Counted from the stretch's first letter, positions 13,652 to 22,404 are shown. The stretch: DNA of 24,537 bases from UBA6911 sp964481255 (GCA_964481255.1 CAYZTZ010000040.1:1-24537), one strand, 5' to 3'. A program made the numbers and translations. Notes: generated by a model not told the origin, from the letters alone.

Positions 13652-15697
13652 ATGAAAGGCGGATACACCGGCAAAATATTGAGAGTGAACCTGACCACGA
13701 AGGCGATCGGCACGATCGACACCGGGAAGTATGAGGAGTTCGGCGGCGGCCACGGCATAGGTTCCGCGGTCTTCTTCGATCTGGTCGGCGACCAGCTCCC
13801 CTTCGAAGCCTTCGATCCCAGGAACCTTATCATCATGATGGCCTCCCCGTTCTCCGGCACCTTCATGCCGGGTTCCGGACGATGCGAGGTGCAGGGACTC
13901 GGGCCGATGCTCTATCCCATCGAGTGGTTCGGGCACAGCAATTTCGGCGGACGGTTCACGGCCCAGCTGAAGTTCGCCGGGTGGGACGGCATCGTGGTCG
14001 AAGGGGCGTCGGACGAGCCCGTCTGGATCAACATCGTCAACGACAAGGTGACGATCGAGAGCGCCAGGGGAATCTGGGGGATGGACACCTGGGATGCCCA
14101 GGAAGAAATATCCAGGCGCGTCGTCCCGGGTCTGAAGTACGGCGAATGGGCGGAACTGGCCGAGAACTGCTACACCACGCAGATACCGGCCGTCGTCTGC
14201 TGCGGCCCGGCCGGAGAAAACATGAGCCGCCTCGGCTGCCTGCTGCACGGCCCCGGCTCGCAGGCCGCTCTGTGCGGATTCGGAGGGGTCTTCGGCTCCA
14301 AAAAGCTGAAGGCGATCAGCGCGATCGGCTCCAAAGACATCCCCATCGCCGACCCCAAGGCATTCATGAGCGCCCGCCTCTGGTTCCGACAGTTCCAGTG
14401 GAACGTGGACAATCCCCGCGAAGCCGAGAGGTTCGGCGTCGGAGGGCCTTACAGCCTTATAAGCGGGAGGCCCAGCGGCGGCAATGTTCTCAACCGGGAG
14501 ATCCCGCTCACGCCGGCGCGCGCCGCCGCCTGCGCTTCGTGTCCCAGGGGTTGCCGCATGAGACTCGCGACCGGCGACAGCAACGAGTCGGTCTGCGCCG
14601 GGACGATGGTCATCAACGTCAACGGATCTCTGAAATTCACGCGCCAGGGCAACGACCTGATGCAGAAGTTCGGCCTGGGCCACTGGCAGCTGATGCCGCT
14701 CATGAACTATGTCCAGGCTCTCTATAAACAGGGAGTCCTGGGCAAAGGGAGACAGATTCACACCGATCTGCCGCTGGATCTTAACGGGACGTTCGCTTAC
14801 GCCGAGGCCCTGATGAGGCAGATCGCCCTGCGGCAGGGGATCGGCAACGACCTGGCCGAGGGCTGCGCGCGGTTCGCCGAAAAAATCGGCCGATACAAGC
14901 AGGATGTCAACAGCGGCCTGCTCGGTCTCGCCTACTGGGGGACGGCGAATCACTACGACCCGGCCGTCGAGGCGGAGTGGGGCTTCGGTTCCCTCCTCGG
15001 GGAACGCGACCTCATGCTGCACATGATGGCCAACTATCCCCTCCATTGGATGGCATGGTCGGGCGATCCCTACCTGACGGCCGAGGAGGCCGCCAAGCTT
15101 TACACGGACGCGATGGAACCCTACCAGGGAGACATATTCATGGTCGATCACAGCGACGGTCCGACAGGGATCTACTCGGATTCCAAGGTCAAACAGGTCG
15201 CGTGGATCAAGCACTATGAAAAATTCTGGATCGGCGCCGGAGGCTTCTGCGGGTGGAGATGGCCGATGTGCATCACCAACAACACGGCCGACAGGCGGGG
15301 CCCGACGCCCAAGGCGGAGCCCATGTTCTGGAACGCCGTCACCGGGAACAATCGCACCTTCGCCGATTACATGGAAATCGGCCACAAGATATATACCCTG
15401 GACCGATCCATCTGGGTTCTGCAGGGGAGACACCGGGACATGGAGGTGTTCCCCGATTATATCTACGACAGGCCAAGCATGGGCCACGACATGCCGATGT
15501 ATATCGACGGCAAATGGAAGTACGACAAGGGCGTCGGCCGCAAACTGGACCGAGCCAAAGTCGAGGACTTCAAGACCCGGTTTTATAGATTCGAGGGGTG
15601 CAATCCTGAAAACGGCTACCCGACGCGCGAGACTCTTGAAAAAATGAATCTCCGCAAAGTCGCCGACGCTCTGCAGCGCAAGGGCAGGCTGGGCTGA
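13652..15697 (+). CDS. AOR-family tungsto/molybdopterin oxidoreductase (YdhV-like)
   Basis: This 681-aa protein is a member of the aldehyde:ferredoxin oxidoreductase family, which binds a bis-pyranopterin tungsten (or molybdenum) cofactor and one [4Fe-4S] cluster. The N-terminus GYTGKILRVNLTTKAI, the FGGRFTAQLKFAGWDGIVVEG stretch near residues 99-119 and the C-terminal ENGYPTRETLEKMNL are family signatures. The cluster ligands C294-x2-C297-x3-C301 (ASCPRGC) are present; the fourth is probably C533 or C540 in GGFCGWRWPMC. At 681 aa it is longer than archaeal AOR (about 605) and close to YdhV (700) and BamB (about 655). It has no signal of its own. The substrate is unknown: an aldehyde, or a BamB-like or YdhV-like reaction. 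GGAGGAGG precedes its start. Confidence 0.9.
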   Translation: MKGGYTGKILRVNLTTKAIGTIDTGKYEEFGGGHGIGSAVFFDLVGDQLPFEAFDPRNLIIMMASPFSGTFMPGSGRCEVQGLGPMLYPIEWFGHSNFGGRFTAQLKFAGWDGIVVEGASDEPVWINIVNDKVTIESARGIWGMDTWDAQEEISRRVVPGLKYGEWAELAENCYTTQIPAVVCCGPAGENMSRLGCLLHGPGSQAALCGFGGVFGSKKLKAISAIGSKDIPIADPKAFMSARLWFRQFQWNVDNPREAERFGVGGPYSLISGRPSGGNVLNREIPLTPARAAACASCPRGCRMRLATGDSNESVCAGTMVINVNGSLKFTRQGNDLMQKFGLGHWQLMPLMNYVQALYKQGVLGKGRQIHTDLPLDLNGTFAYAEALMRQIALRQGIGNDLAEGCARFAEKIGRYKQDVNSGLLGLAYWGTANHYDPAVEAEWGFGSLLGERDLMLHMMANYPLHWMAWSGDPYLTAEEAAKLYTDAMEPYQGDIFMVDHSDGPTGIYSDSKVKQVAWIKHYEKFWIGAGGFCGWRWPMCITNNTADRRGPTPKAEPMFWNAVTGNNRTFADYMEIGHKIYTLDRSIWVLQGRHRDMEVFPDYIYDRPSMGHDMPMYIDGKWKYDKGVGRKLDRAKVEDFKTRFYRFEGCNPENGYPTRETLEKMNLRKVADALQRKGRLG

Positions 15698-15721
15698 CGG
15701 CTTCACAAGTTCGCGGTTCCA

Positions 15722-15768
15722 GGAGCTCCCGGTTTCTGCAGTCCATGTAAATGGGAACCGGGAACTCC
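15722..15768. terminator. Hairpin between convergent genes
   Basis: GGAGCTCCCGGTT (15722-15734) pairs with AACCGGGAACTCC (15756-15768) over 13 bp with one G-U/A-C wobble and a 21-nt loop. It lies 25 bp after the AOR stop codon, where transcripts from the plus strand meet those of the convergent synthetase gene. There is no T-run, so termination may need Rho or another factor. Confidence 0.45.
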
Positions 15769-15878
15769 ATGGCAGCGGCCTTTAAGGAAGCAATGACTAC
15801 AGCCCTAACTACATCCAGAGGCTCTGTGGGATGAGTCGCAACAGGGCGTGGCCGGCAAAGGTGCGGTTGTAACGCACA

Positions 15879-15898
15879 GAAAGAAGGCGCCTTCTTTC
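15879..15898. repeat. Perfect 20-bp palindrome next to the synthetase stop codon
   Basis: GAAAGAAGGC followed directly by its complement GCCTTCTTTC makes a 20-bp palindrome with no spacer, seven bases downstream of the acyl-CoA synthetase stop on the minus strand. It can fold as an 8-bp stem with a GCGC loop and may end that transcript. It could equally be a protein-binding site. Confidence 0.5.
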
Positions 15899-15904
15899 CC
15901 CAGG

Positions 15905-18061
15905 TCAGAGGGATTTCGAGATAATTATCCTCGCGTCCACGGCGATACAGCCGTCCCTGTAAGGAAGAACGGGGTTGAAATCCACTTCCTCAACCTGAGG
16001 CTGTTCCTCAAGCAGACGTCCCAGAGAGACCAGAACATCGGCAATGGAGTTCACGTTCATGGGACCTCGCCCTCTCACGCCCTGGATCAGGGCCGGCGGG
16101 AGCGTCTCAAGGACAAGATCCCGCGCATCTTCATGATGGATCGGCAGGAGGCGGAAGCCGACCATCTTCAGGGCTTCCACGTAAATCCCCCCCATCCCGA
16201 ACATGACGACGGGCCCAAAGGATTTGTCTCTGAGAGCCCCCAGAACAAGCTCGGTATTCGAGGGGATCATTTTCTGGACCAGGACCCTCATTCTGGAGAC
16301 GCTGGGAGCCGCCTTCTTCACGTTGGCGGCGAGTTGTTCATAGGATGTCCTCATGGCGCCGGCCGAAGATATCCCCAACATTACGCCGCCGGCGTCGGTC
16401 TTGTGCAGGATTTCTTCAGAGACCACCTTCAGCGCGACGGGATAACCGATCTCATCGGCGGAGGCGACGGCGCTCTCGACGGATTCCACAACCTTGAATG
16501 GGGGGACCTGAATCCCGTATTCGCCGCATACTTCATAGGCCTCGGGTTCCATAAGACTGACGCGCCCCCGCCTGGAAGCGTTCAAAATCACTTCAGCGCA
16601 GCGGCTTGCAGGATTCGGCCTGTACCGGGGGGTCCCGGTCCGCCCGGAGCAGGACCTGCGGAAAACCCCGTAACCCGCCATATTCCCGGCGACCCGCGCC
16701 AGCATGTCGGTGTATTCAAAGGTCGGAAGGCCTGCATCCTCCAGGCCCTGTCTGGTTTCGCGCGCGAATTCCCCGAAGGTCACCGCGTTCAGGAATGTCT
16801 TCCCTTTTTGCTGCGCCCGGCAGGCCCCGGCGATTTCCTGCACCAGAAGTTTCTGATCGAGAAAAGCGCTGGGGGCCAGAATCTGAAGAACAATATCGAT
16901 ATTCTTATCCTGGAATAAGACCTGGAGAACCTGGTTGTGAAGCTTTTCAAAGTGGGCGGCCGTCAAATCGATATATCCGTCGGGATGCCCTATATTGGCC
17001 ATCGGGGCGCAAATGCTCTTGAGGGCGTCGACTGTCCCGGGCGAAAGATTTGCCAGCTGCAGCCTGGGCATGGTGGAAATCTCATCGATGCAGATAGTCC
17101 CGGGGCCGCCCATGTGGGTGAGCACGGACACGCGATTCCCTTCCGGGACGGGCTGCTTTTCGAAAGCCCTCAGAGTGTCGTAGAACTCCAGGACGGTTCT
17201 CGCTCGAATGACGCCCGCTTGCTTGAAGGCGCCGTCATAGATGGCGTCGGACCCGGCCACGGAACCGGTGTGAGACAGAGCGGCGGTTGAACCGGTTTCG
17301 CTCCTGCCTGTTTTAATGGCCACGATGGGCTTCACGGCGCTGACTTCGCGGGCGACCTCGAAGAACTCCCGCGGGTTGGGGAATCCCTCCATGTAGACGG
17401 CGACAACACGCGTGGAGTCGTCGTCCTTCAGGTAGTTCAACAGCTCGCTCATGCTCACGTCGGCCATGTTCCCGATCGAGGCGAATTTGCTGAGGCCGAC
17501 CAGGCGCAGTCTCTCAGCCCAGAAGAGGAAGGAATTGGCGAAGGCGCCGCTTTGCGTGAGGATGCTTACCCCTCCTTTGGGGTAGGTCGGGAGGTCGAAA
17601 TTCGTGTTGAACCCGCTGTACGCGTCGATGACGCCGACGCAATTGGGCCCGATAAGACGGATCGAGGCCGACCTCAGGGTCCGGACAAGGTCCTGCTCGC
17701 GCTGCCTTCCCTCGCTGGTGTTCAGTTCCCCGAATCCCGCCGACATGCACACGGCCGCGGTCACGTCGTCAAAGCGGCGCTTTCTTTGAACCAGCTCCTC
17801 GGCGACCTGCATCGTGAGATCCGACGACACCAGCAGAACGCAACACTCCACCGGTTCAGGAATGTCGAGCATGCTCTTATAACAGCGAAATCCCAGGATG
17901 GAGTCCTCTCGCGGATTGACGGGATAGACCTTCCCCTTGTAGCCCATCGACACAAGGTTTTTGAGCGCGGTATTGCCCGGCTTCTTGGGATCGGAGGACG
18001 CTCCCACAATGGCCGCACTCTTCGGCTTAAAAAACGCATTCAATGAAGAATTGTTTCCCAT
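15905..18061 (-). CDS. Acyl/acetyl-CoA synthetase (NDP-forming), fused alpha-beta type
   Basis: This 718-aa enzyme converts acyl-CoA + ADP + phosphate to acid + CoA + ATP (reversible), conserving energy from thioesters. Domains run from an N-terminal CoA-binding Rossmann domain (AAIVGASSDPKKPGN, residues 16-30) through two ligase-CoA domains (IGPNCVG, LTQSGA, about 138-172) to a C-terminal ATP-grasp domain (about 495-718). The phosphorylated catalytic histidine is H264 in LSHTGSVAG, and the second relay histidine is H553 in EEILHKTDAGG; both are intact. AGGAG lies seven bases before the start. It is convergent with the AOR operon and divergent from the thiolase operon, so it may supply or drain their CoA esters. 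Acyl specificity cannot be told from sequence. Confidence 0.92.
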   Translation of the reverse strand: MGNNSSLNAFFKPKSAAIVGASSDPKKPGNTALKNLVSMGYKGKVYPVNPREDSILGFRCYKSMLDIPEPVECCVLLVSSDLTMQVAEELVQRKRRFDDVTAAVCMSAGFGELNTSEGRQREQDLVRTLRSASIRLIGPNCVGVIDAYSGFNTNFDLPTYPKGGVSILTQSGAFANSFLFWAERLRLVGLSKFASIGNMADVSMSELLNYLKDDDSTRVVAVYMEGFPNPREFFEVAREVSAVKPIVAIKTGRSETGSTAALSHTGSVAGSDAIYDGAFKQAGVIRARTVLEFYDTLRAFEKQPVPEGNRVSVLTHMGGPGTICIDEISTMPRLQLANLSPGTVDALKSICAPMANIGHPDGYIDLTAAHFEKLHNQVLQVLFQDKNIDIVLQILAPSAFLDQKLLVQEIAGACRAQQKGKTFLNAVTFGEFARETRQGLEDAGLPTFEYTDMLARVAGNMAGYGVFRRSCSGRTGTPRYRPNPASRCAEVILNASRRGRVSLMEPEAYEVCGEYGIQVPPFKVVESVESAVASADEIGYPVALKVVSEEILHKTDAGGVMLGISSAGAMRTSYEQLAANVKKAAPSVSRMRVLVQKMIPSNTELVLGALRDKSFGPVVMFGMGGIYVEALKMVGFRLLPIHHEDARDLVLETLPPALIQGVRGRGPMNVNSIADVLVSLGRLLEEQPQVEEVDFNPVLPYRDGCIAVDARIIISKSL

Positions 18062-18446
18062 GCTTGTCTCCTGTGTCCGTCAATCTTTTGGAGAGATCCA
18101 TGCATCTCCCGGTCGTTCGCTCCATTGAAAGCCACCGGGCGCTATTATCAACCCTTTTTACCGGCCGAATGGAGGCTTGCGCAGCCTCGCCTGGAACAAG
18201 CCCTGATACCCAATATCAGAACCTTCTTCCGGAAAAATGCAATGGCCCCATCCACTCATGGTCCCCCGGCTCGCCTGCGCGGCCTGAAGGCCGCAATGCC
18301 GCCGGCAGTATAACGGCCTTCCTCATGAATGCAAGCTTCATTTGGAAGGCGGCGATTTATTGAGCCGAAAGCAGGCCTTGCCGGTTGCTGAGGGTTTTCG
18401 ACAGGATCACTCATCCCGGCCGCGAATTCCAGTCAAACTATCCCAA

Positions 18447-18474
18447 ATCATATCAATAATTTAGATTATGTCAA
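18447..18474 (-). promoter_or_regulatory. Strong sigma70-type promoter reading toward the acyl-CoA synthetase
   Basis: On the minus strand a perfect TTGACA (18469-18474) is followed after 16 bp by TATGAT (18447-18452, five of six matches), in the most AT-rich patch of the region. Transcription would start near 18440, giving a leader of about 380 nt before the synthetase start codon. Confidence 0.55.
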
Positions 18475-18723
18475 ATCGCCCTGATGGGAGAATTCATGGA
18501 TGTTCATGGAGGAATGGGGGATCCGCCCGTACCCCGTCCGAATTCCATCCCCTTTGTTCAGATCCAGCTTACCCAACGGCAAATTCCCTCGCAAAACTCA
18601 ATTTTCATGTTCCACTGTGCGGAACCGAGTTTTACGTTATCAGCGGGCCCGTCCGGGTGTCAATCACTTTCGTCTTATGGTTTGATCCGACAGAACATAG
18701 CGCCGAAGCATGCCATTTCCCGC

Positions 18724-18753
18724 TTGACTAAGATTCTCGGTCTCTCCTATCCT
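18724..18753 (+). promoter_or_regulatory. Candidate promoter reading toward the thiolase operon
   Basis: TTGACT (18724-18729, five of six) and TATCCT (18748-18753, four of six) are 18 bp apart. The site is framed by the inverted arms ATTTCCC (18715-18721) and GGGAAAT (18758-18764), which may be an operator. The leader to the thiolase start would be about 390 nt. Confidence 0.35.
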
Positions 18754-19086
18754 AGCCGGGAAATCTCATGGCTCACGGCCGCGATATCGGGGGGCGTTTG
18801 AGATTTCAAAAGAAGCATGGATCGTCAGGATCGGGCAATGGGCGGGCCGCGAGGCGGTGAATCCTTCTCCGTAACAGCCTTGAGGGCAAATCCCCGCGCA
18901 TGTCATCGTTATTTTTTCATAGCCGGCAGCCTGTCCTGCGGCTGTCTCGAGAGTGCGGAGGCCGGATAGGGTCCGTAACGCGACGCAATTCAAAGATGGT
19001 GCGGGCGGGATGGATGAAGACATCCTCGAAAGCATCCGGGCCTGCCGGGGCACTGGGGTAGGCGATCGGCATTTATCTGCATTGCC

Positions 19087-19098
19087 TGAGAGTTCTCA
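19087..19098. promoter_or_regulatory. Short inverted repeat upstream of the thiolase gene
   Basis: TGAGA-gt-TCTCA forms a 5-2-5 inverted repeat 53 bp before the thiolase start codon. It could be a regulator site in the leader. Repeats this short occur by chance, so confidence is low. Confidence 0.2.
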
Positions 19099-19151
19099 AG
19101 AAAGGATCTTAAAAACAGATTCGCGGATAACGCGTTCGAAAGGAGCTGGAA

Positions 19152-20342
19152 ATGTTTCAAAAGGCTTATGTTCCCTATAAAGGATATTGGTGCTCGCCTT
19201 TTTGCCGCTGGCAGGGAGCGCTGCAGAATCAGCATGCCGTAGAGCTGGCGGCTTCCACGGCGAAAAAGTTCTTTGAATTGCGCGGCATCAAGCCGGACAT
19301 CTTCGACGGCATCGTCTTCGGCGCGACCGTCCCTCAAAAAATGTGGTTCTATGACGCTCCCTGGTTTGCCACGCTTATAGGCAACCCGAGCATCAGCGGT
19401 CCCCGGATTGCACAGGCATGCGCCACGGCCACGGCATCCCTCAACGTCGCCGCGTCTTTGGTCGAAGTGGGGAACAACGCCAATGTGCTCGTGGCCACCT
19501 GCGACCGGACGTCCAACTGCCCGAATATCATCTATCCGAATCCTGCAGGACTGGGCGGGAAGCCGGATTTCGAGAGCTGGATGCTGGACGGTTTTAATTA
19601 TGAACCGACCAGCGAGATCGGGCCCCTGGGCATCGCCAACATCGTTGCCAAAGAGCGCGGCATCACCCGGGAGGAATCCGACGCACTGGTTCTCGACCGA
19701 TACATCAAGTACACGATGTCGACGGCGGAGGACCGCAAGTTCCAGAAACGCTTCATGCTTCCCGTGGACGTGCGGGTCTCCAGAAAGCAGACCATCGTTG
19801 TGGAAGAGGACGAAGGGATCACGCCCTGCACTGCAGAAGGCCTGGCGGCGTTGAAGACGATGGGCCCGGATTCCATCATCACCGCCGGCTCCCAGACCCA
19901 CGCGGCCGACGGGAACGCCGGCATGATCGTCACCACCAGGGAGAAAGCAGGCGATCTCTCCGCGGACAAGAACGTGACCATCCAGATTCTATCCTATGGG
20001 TTCGCGCGAGCCCGAAAGGCCCATATGCCCGAGGCCCCCGTCCCGGCGTCGCAGCAGGCTCTGGAAAGGGCAGGCATCAAGGTGTCCGATCTCAAGGCGG
20101 TCAAAACCCATAATCCGTTTTCCATAAACGACATCATCATGCGGAAGGATATGGGGATCGACGACAAGATATTCAACAACTACGGGTGCTCCCTGATCTG
20201 GGGACACCCTCAAGGGCCCACCGTCATGAGACTGGCCATTGAAATGATCGAGGAACTGGTCCTGAAAGGCGGCGGATATGGACTGGCGGCCGGCTGCGCG
20301 GCAGGCGATTCAGGGGCCGCCCTGGTGTTCAAGGTAAGTTAA
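19152..20342 (+). CDS. Thiolase-family acetyl-CoA acetyltransferase
   Basis: This 396-aa enzyme of the thiolase superfamily cleaves 3-ketoacyl-CoA with CoA, or condenses two acyl-CoAs. The nucleophilic cysteine is C90 in AQACATATASL, the conserved histidine is H352 in WGHPQGPT, and the second cysteine is C382 in AAGCAAGDSGAALV; this last replaces the usual CxGGG loop. The Asn-containing motif is THNPF in place of NEAF. The start follows AAAGGAG by eight or nine bases. The gene is 30 bp from the next one, a hydroxyacyl-CoA dehydrogenase/hydratase, so the two probably form a beta-oxidation operon. The altered loops suggest a clade distinct from FadA/AtoB; similar thiolases occur in anaerobic Desulfobacterota as far as I recall. 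Confidence 0.9.
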   Translation: MFQKAYVPYKGYWCSPFCRWQGALQNQHAVELAASTAKKFFELRGIKPDIFDGIVFGATVPQKMWFYDAPWFATLIGNPSISGPRIAQACATATASLNVAASLVEVGNNANVLVATCDRTSNCPNIIYPNPAGLGGKPDFESWMLDGFNYEPTSEIGPLGIANIVAKERGITREESDALVLDRYIKYTMSTAEDRKFQKRFMLPVDVRVSRKQTIVVEEDEGITPCTAEGLAALKTMGPDSIITAGSQTHAADGNAGMIVTTREKAGDLSADKNVTIQILSYGFARARKAHMPEAPVPASQQALERAGIKVSDLKAVKTHNPFSINDIIMRKDMGIDDKIFNNYGCSLIWGHPQGPTVMRLAIEMIEELVLKGGGYGLAAGCAAGDSGAALVFKVS

Positions 20343-20372
20343 CAGCGGACGCTATCTGCAAGGAGACATCAA

Positions 20373-22382
20373 ATGACGATAAAAAACCTCTACCCAAGCT
20401 TTCAGAATCCCTTCCTCATCCGGCCCACCCGGCCCATACCTGAGGAGATGGCGGTGGTCGGATCCGGGACCATCGGCCCCGACATCGCCTATTTTTTCCG
20501 GACCGCTTTCCCCGAGAAGAAAATGATCCTTGTGGACGTGGTCGAGGAACCTCTCAAGAGGGCCAAGGAACGGTTTGAAGGATACGCCAAAAAGGGCGTG
20601 GAGAGAAAAATGCTGCGCCCCGAGCAGGTGGATAAGATCCTGGGCAATATCGAGTACACGACGGATTACCAGAAGCTCAAAAACTGCGACCTGGTGATCG
20701 AGGCGGCGACGGAAAACCTGGAGCTGAAAAAGAAGATCCTGTCCCAGGTTGAATCGATCGTGCGGGAGGACGCCATCATCACGTCCAACACCAGCGGTAT
20801 ACTGGCGCATCAGATCTTCAGCCACTTGAAGCGCCCTCAGAGGACCACGAACACCCACTTCTTCGAACCGGCATGGCGCAGCATGGGTGTCGAGGTCATC
20901 AACTGGGAAGGCGCGGACAAGGAAACCGTCAACTGGCTCCTCTGGTTCTTCGCCCAGGCCGGGAAGGCGCCGATCGCATCCCAGGACGTCTTTTCCTTCG
21001 TTCTGAACCGGCTGTTCGAAACCTGGGGAAGCGAGACCGCATGGATGCTGCAGCGGGCTACAAGCAAGGAGATCGATTACATCAGCGAGGAATTTCTGGG
21101 CGCCGGGCCCTTCGGCATCATGACCAACCCGCTGACCTACGCGTCCCAGACCCGCAGAATGGCCGAAAGGCCCGCCTACGCGCCGTCCAAGATTCTGTTG
21201 TCCGTGGACAAATGGGCCTACAACAGGCCCGGGACCAAGGTGGACGTGGATCCCGAGACCGCGGAATGGATCCGGATGCGCTTCCTGGGATGCGTTTTCT
21301 CCCAGGCCTTCGATATCGCGGACAGGAATATCGGCACAAGCACCGACCTCAATTTCGGCAGCGTCATCGCCCTCGGCTACAGAAAAGGCATCTTTGACCT
21401 TATGGCCGGCCTCGGCGCTGCAAAGGTCGCCGATATCATGCAGAAATTCGATGCCGAGCGTCCCGGTTTCCCCAAGCCCTCGAAACCCATCGAGCAGTAC
21501 TTCGATTTCCCGAGGGACATCCTGGTCGACCGGATGAACGGGGTGACCATCCTCACGATCCGCAGGCCCCAGGCGGCCAACGCCCTGAGCGACCACACCT
21601 GCAACGAAATTCTCGCCGAGCTCAAGAAGGGCGAAGCGGACCCGTCCGTTAAGGGTTTCGTGATCACCGGATACGGCGCCAGGGCCTTCTGCGCCGGCGC
21701 CGATATCGGCGGATTCGTCGCGACCTTCGACAGCCGCGAAAAGGGCGAGGCGTTGTCGCGCGGGAACTCCAGGGTGCTGGAATTCATGGACAGGATGAAC
21801 AAGCCGGTCGTCGCCGCCCTCAACGGTCTTGCCATGGGCGGCGGCACGGAGCTGGCCATCCGGTGCCACAGCGTCGTCGCCATGGAAAAGGCCTTCCTGC
21901 AGCTCCCGGAAATCACCCTGGGGATGATACCCGGAATGGGCGGCGTCGTCATCCCGTACCGCAAATGGCCCCACGCGGCGGAAAAATTCCACGCGATGAT
22001 CGGGAAATCCGAAAGGATGACGGCCCAGGAGGCCGCGGAAATCGGCATCGTGAAGAAGACCGCCAAGACCTTCCCCGATCTGATCGACGCGGCCGTCGCG
22101 GAGGTCGATAGGCTCCAGGGCAACATCCCGCGCATCGCCGAGGGGCCGGTGAAGATTCCGCCGTTCGTCGTTCCCGAAAACCCGATGGCCGGGGACCTTC
22201 CGCTCAGCAAGGAGATCCTGGGGATCATCGGCGGCGTCATCAACAGGGCCGCCGAGGCCGACACGCTGGCAGAAGCCCTGGAGATCGCCTACGTGGGCGC
22301 CGGGGATATTTCCTGCGCCAAAGACTGCAAAGAAGGAGTCAACGCTTTCCTGCAAAAGAGAAAACCCGAGTTCAACAAATAG
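20373..22382 (+). CDS. 3-hydroxyacyl-CoA dehydrogenase / enoyl-CoA hydratase fusion
   Basis: This 669-aa bifunctional protein would hydrate enoyl-CoA and oxidise the 3-hydroxyacyl-CoA with NAD. The dehydrogenase is N-terminal (residues about 20-370): the NAD loop is GSGTIG at 30-35, and the catalytic pair is probably H162 (THFFEP) and E174 (VEVI), with SN at 138-139. The hydratase is C-terminal (about 385-669): oxyanion-hole AGADIGG at 441-447, E493 in GGGTEL and E513 in LPEITLG are both catalytic glutamates. This order is the reverse of FadB/FadJ and is seen in archaeal and some anaerobic bacterial fusions. AAGGAG precedes the start, and the thiolase ends 30 bp upstream. A GC-rich hairpin follows the stop, so the operon probably ends here. 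Confidence 0.93.
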   Translation: MTIKNLYPSFQNPFLIRPTRPIPEEMAVVGSGTIGPDIAYFFRTAFPEKKMILVDVVEEPLKRAKERFEGYAKKGVERKMLRPEQVDKILGNIEYTTDYQKLKNCDLVIEAATENLELKKKILSQVESIVREDAIITSNTSGILAHQIFSHLKRPQRTTNTHFFEPAWRSMGVEVINWEGADKETVNWLLWFFAQAGKAPIASQDVFSFVLNRLFETWGSETAWMLQRATSKEIDYISEEFLGAGPFGIMTNPLTYASQTRRMAERPAYAPSKILLSVDKWAYNRPGTKVDVDPETAEWIRMRFLGCVFSQAFDIADRNIGTSTDLNFGSVIALGYRKGIFDLMAGLGAAKVADIMQKFDAERPGFPKPSKPIEQYFDFPRDILVDRMNGVTILTIRRPQAANALSDHTCNEILAELKKGEADPSVKGFVITGYGARAFCAGADIGGFVATFDSREKGEALSRGNSRVLEFMDRMNKPVVAALNGLAMGGGTELAIRCHSVVAMEKAFLQLPEITLGMIPGMGGVVIPYRKWPHAAEKFHAMIGKSERMTAQEAAEIGIVKKTAKTFPDLIDAAVAEVDRLQGNIPRIAEGPVKIPPFVVPENPMAGDLPLSKEILGIIGGVINRAAEADTLAEALEIAYVGAGDISCAKDCKEGVNAFLQKRKPEFNK

Positions 22383-22404
22383 CTTCGAATAAATCACAGC
22401 GAGA

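Larger units (their letters stand above)
18062..19151. other. Long divergent intergenic region between synthetase and thiolase
   Basis: No gene is convincing in these 1.1 kb; open frames are short, overlapping and unlike known families. An AT-rich patch (about 18432-18474) carries a strong minus-strand promoter, and a plus-strand candidate lies at 18724-18753. Both imply leaders of nearly 400 nt. A second minus-strand pair, TTGCAT-16-TATACT, is at 18307-18334. Hairpins include GCGGCC-tgaa-GGCCGC (18279-18294) and CGCAAAACTC/GAGTTTTACG (18590-18599 with 18627-18636). A 36-codon frame starting with ATG exists in the minus-strand leader but lacks a Shine-Dalgarno sequence. I recognise no known riboswitch. 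Confidence 0.5.

Noticed and set aside
13565..15706. 713-codon open frame on the minus strand
   Set aside because: It is antisense to the AOR-family gene, which carries the cluster cysteines and an ideal ribosome binding site. Such long antisense frames are caused by GC-biased codon use.
15820..15845. AGAGGCTCTGTGGGATGAG resembling the MITE end
   Set aside because: Only the first seven bases match the terminal repeat continuously and the rest of the element is not found beside it, so it is not called as a copy.
15848..16918. 356-codon open frame on the plus strand opposite the synthetase
   Set aside because: The minus-strand synthetase is intact from end to end, and the opposite frame has no domain motifs.
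18468..18801. Short overlapping plus-strand frames in the divergent region
   Set aside because: They overlap one another, lack ribosome binding sites, show no recognisable motif and have ordinary noncoding composition.
20352..22397. 681-codon open frame on the minus strand
   Set aside because: It is antisense to the HAD-ECH fusion, which has all catalytic motifs; the antisense product resembles no family.
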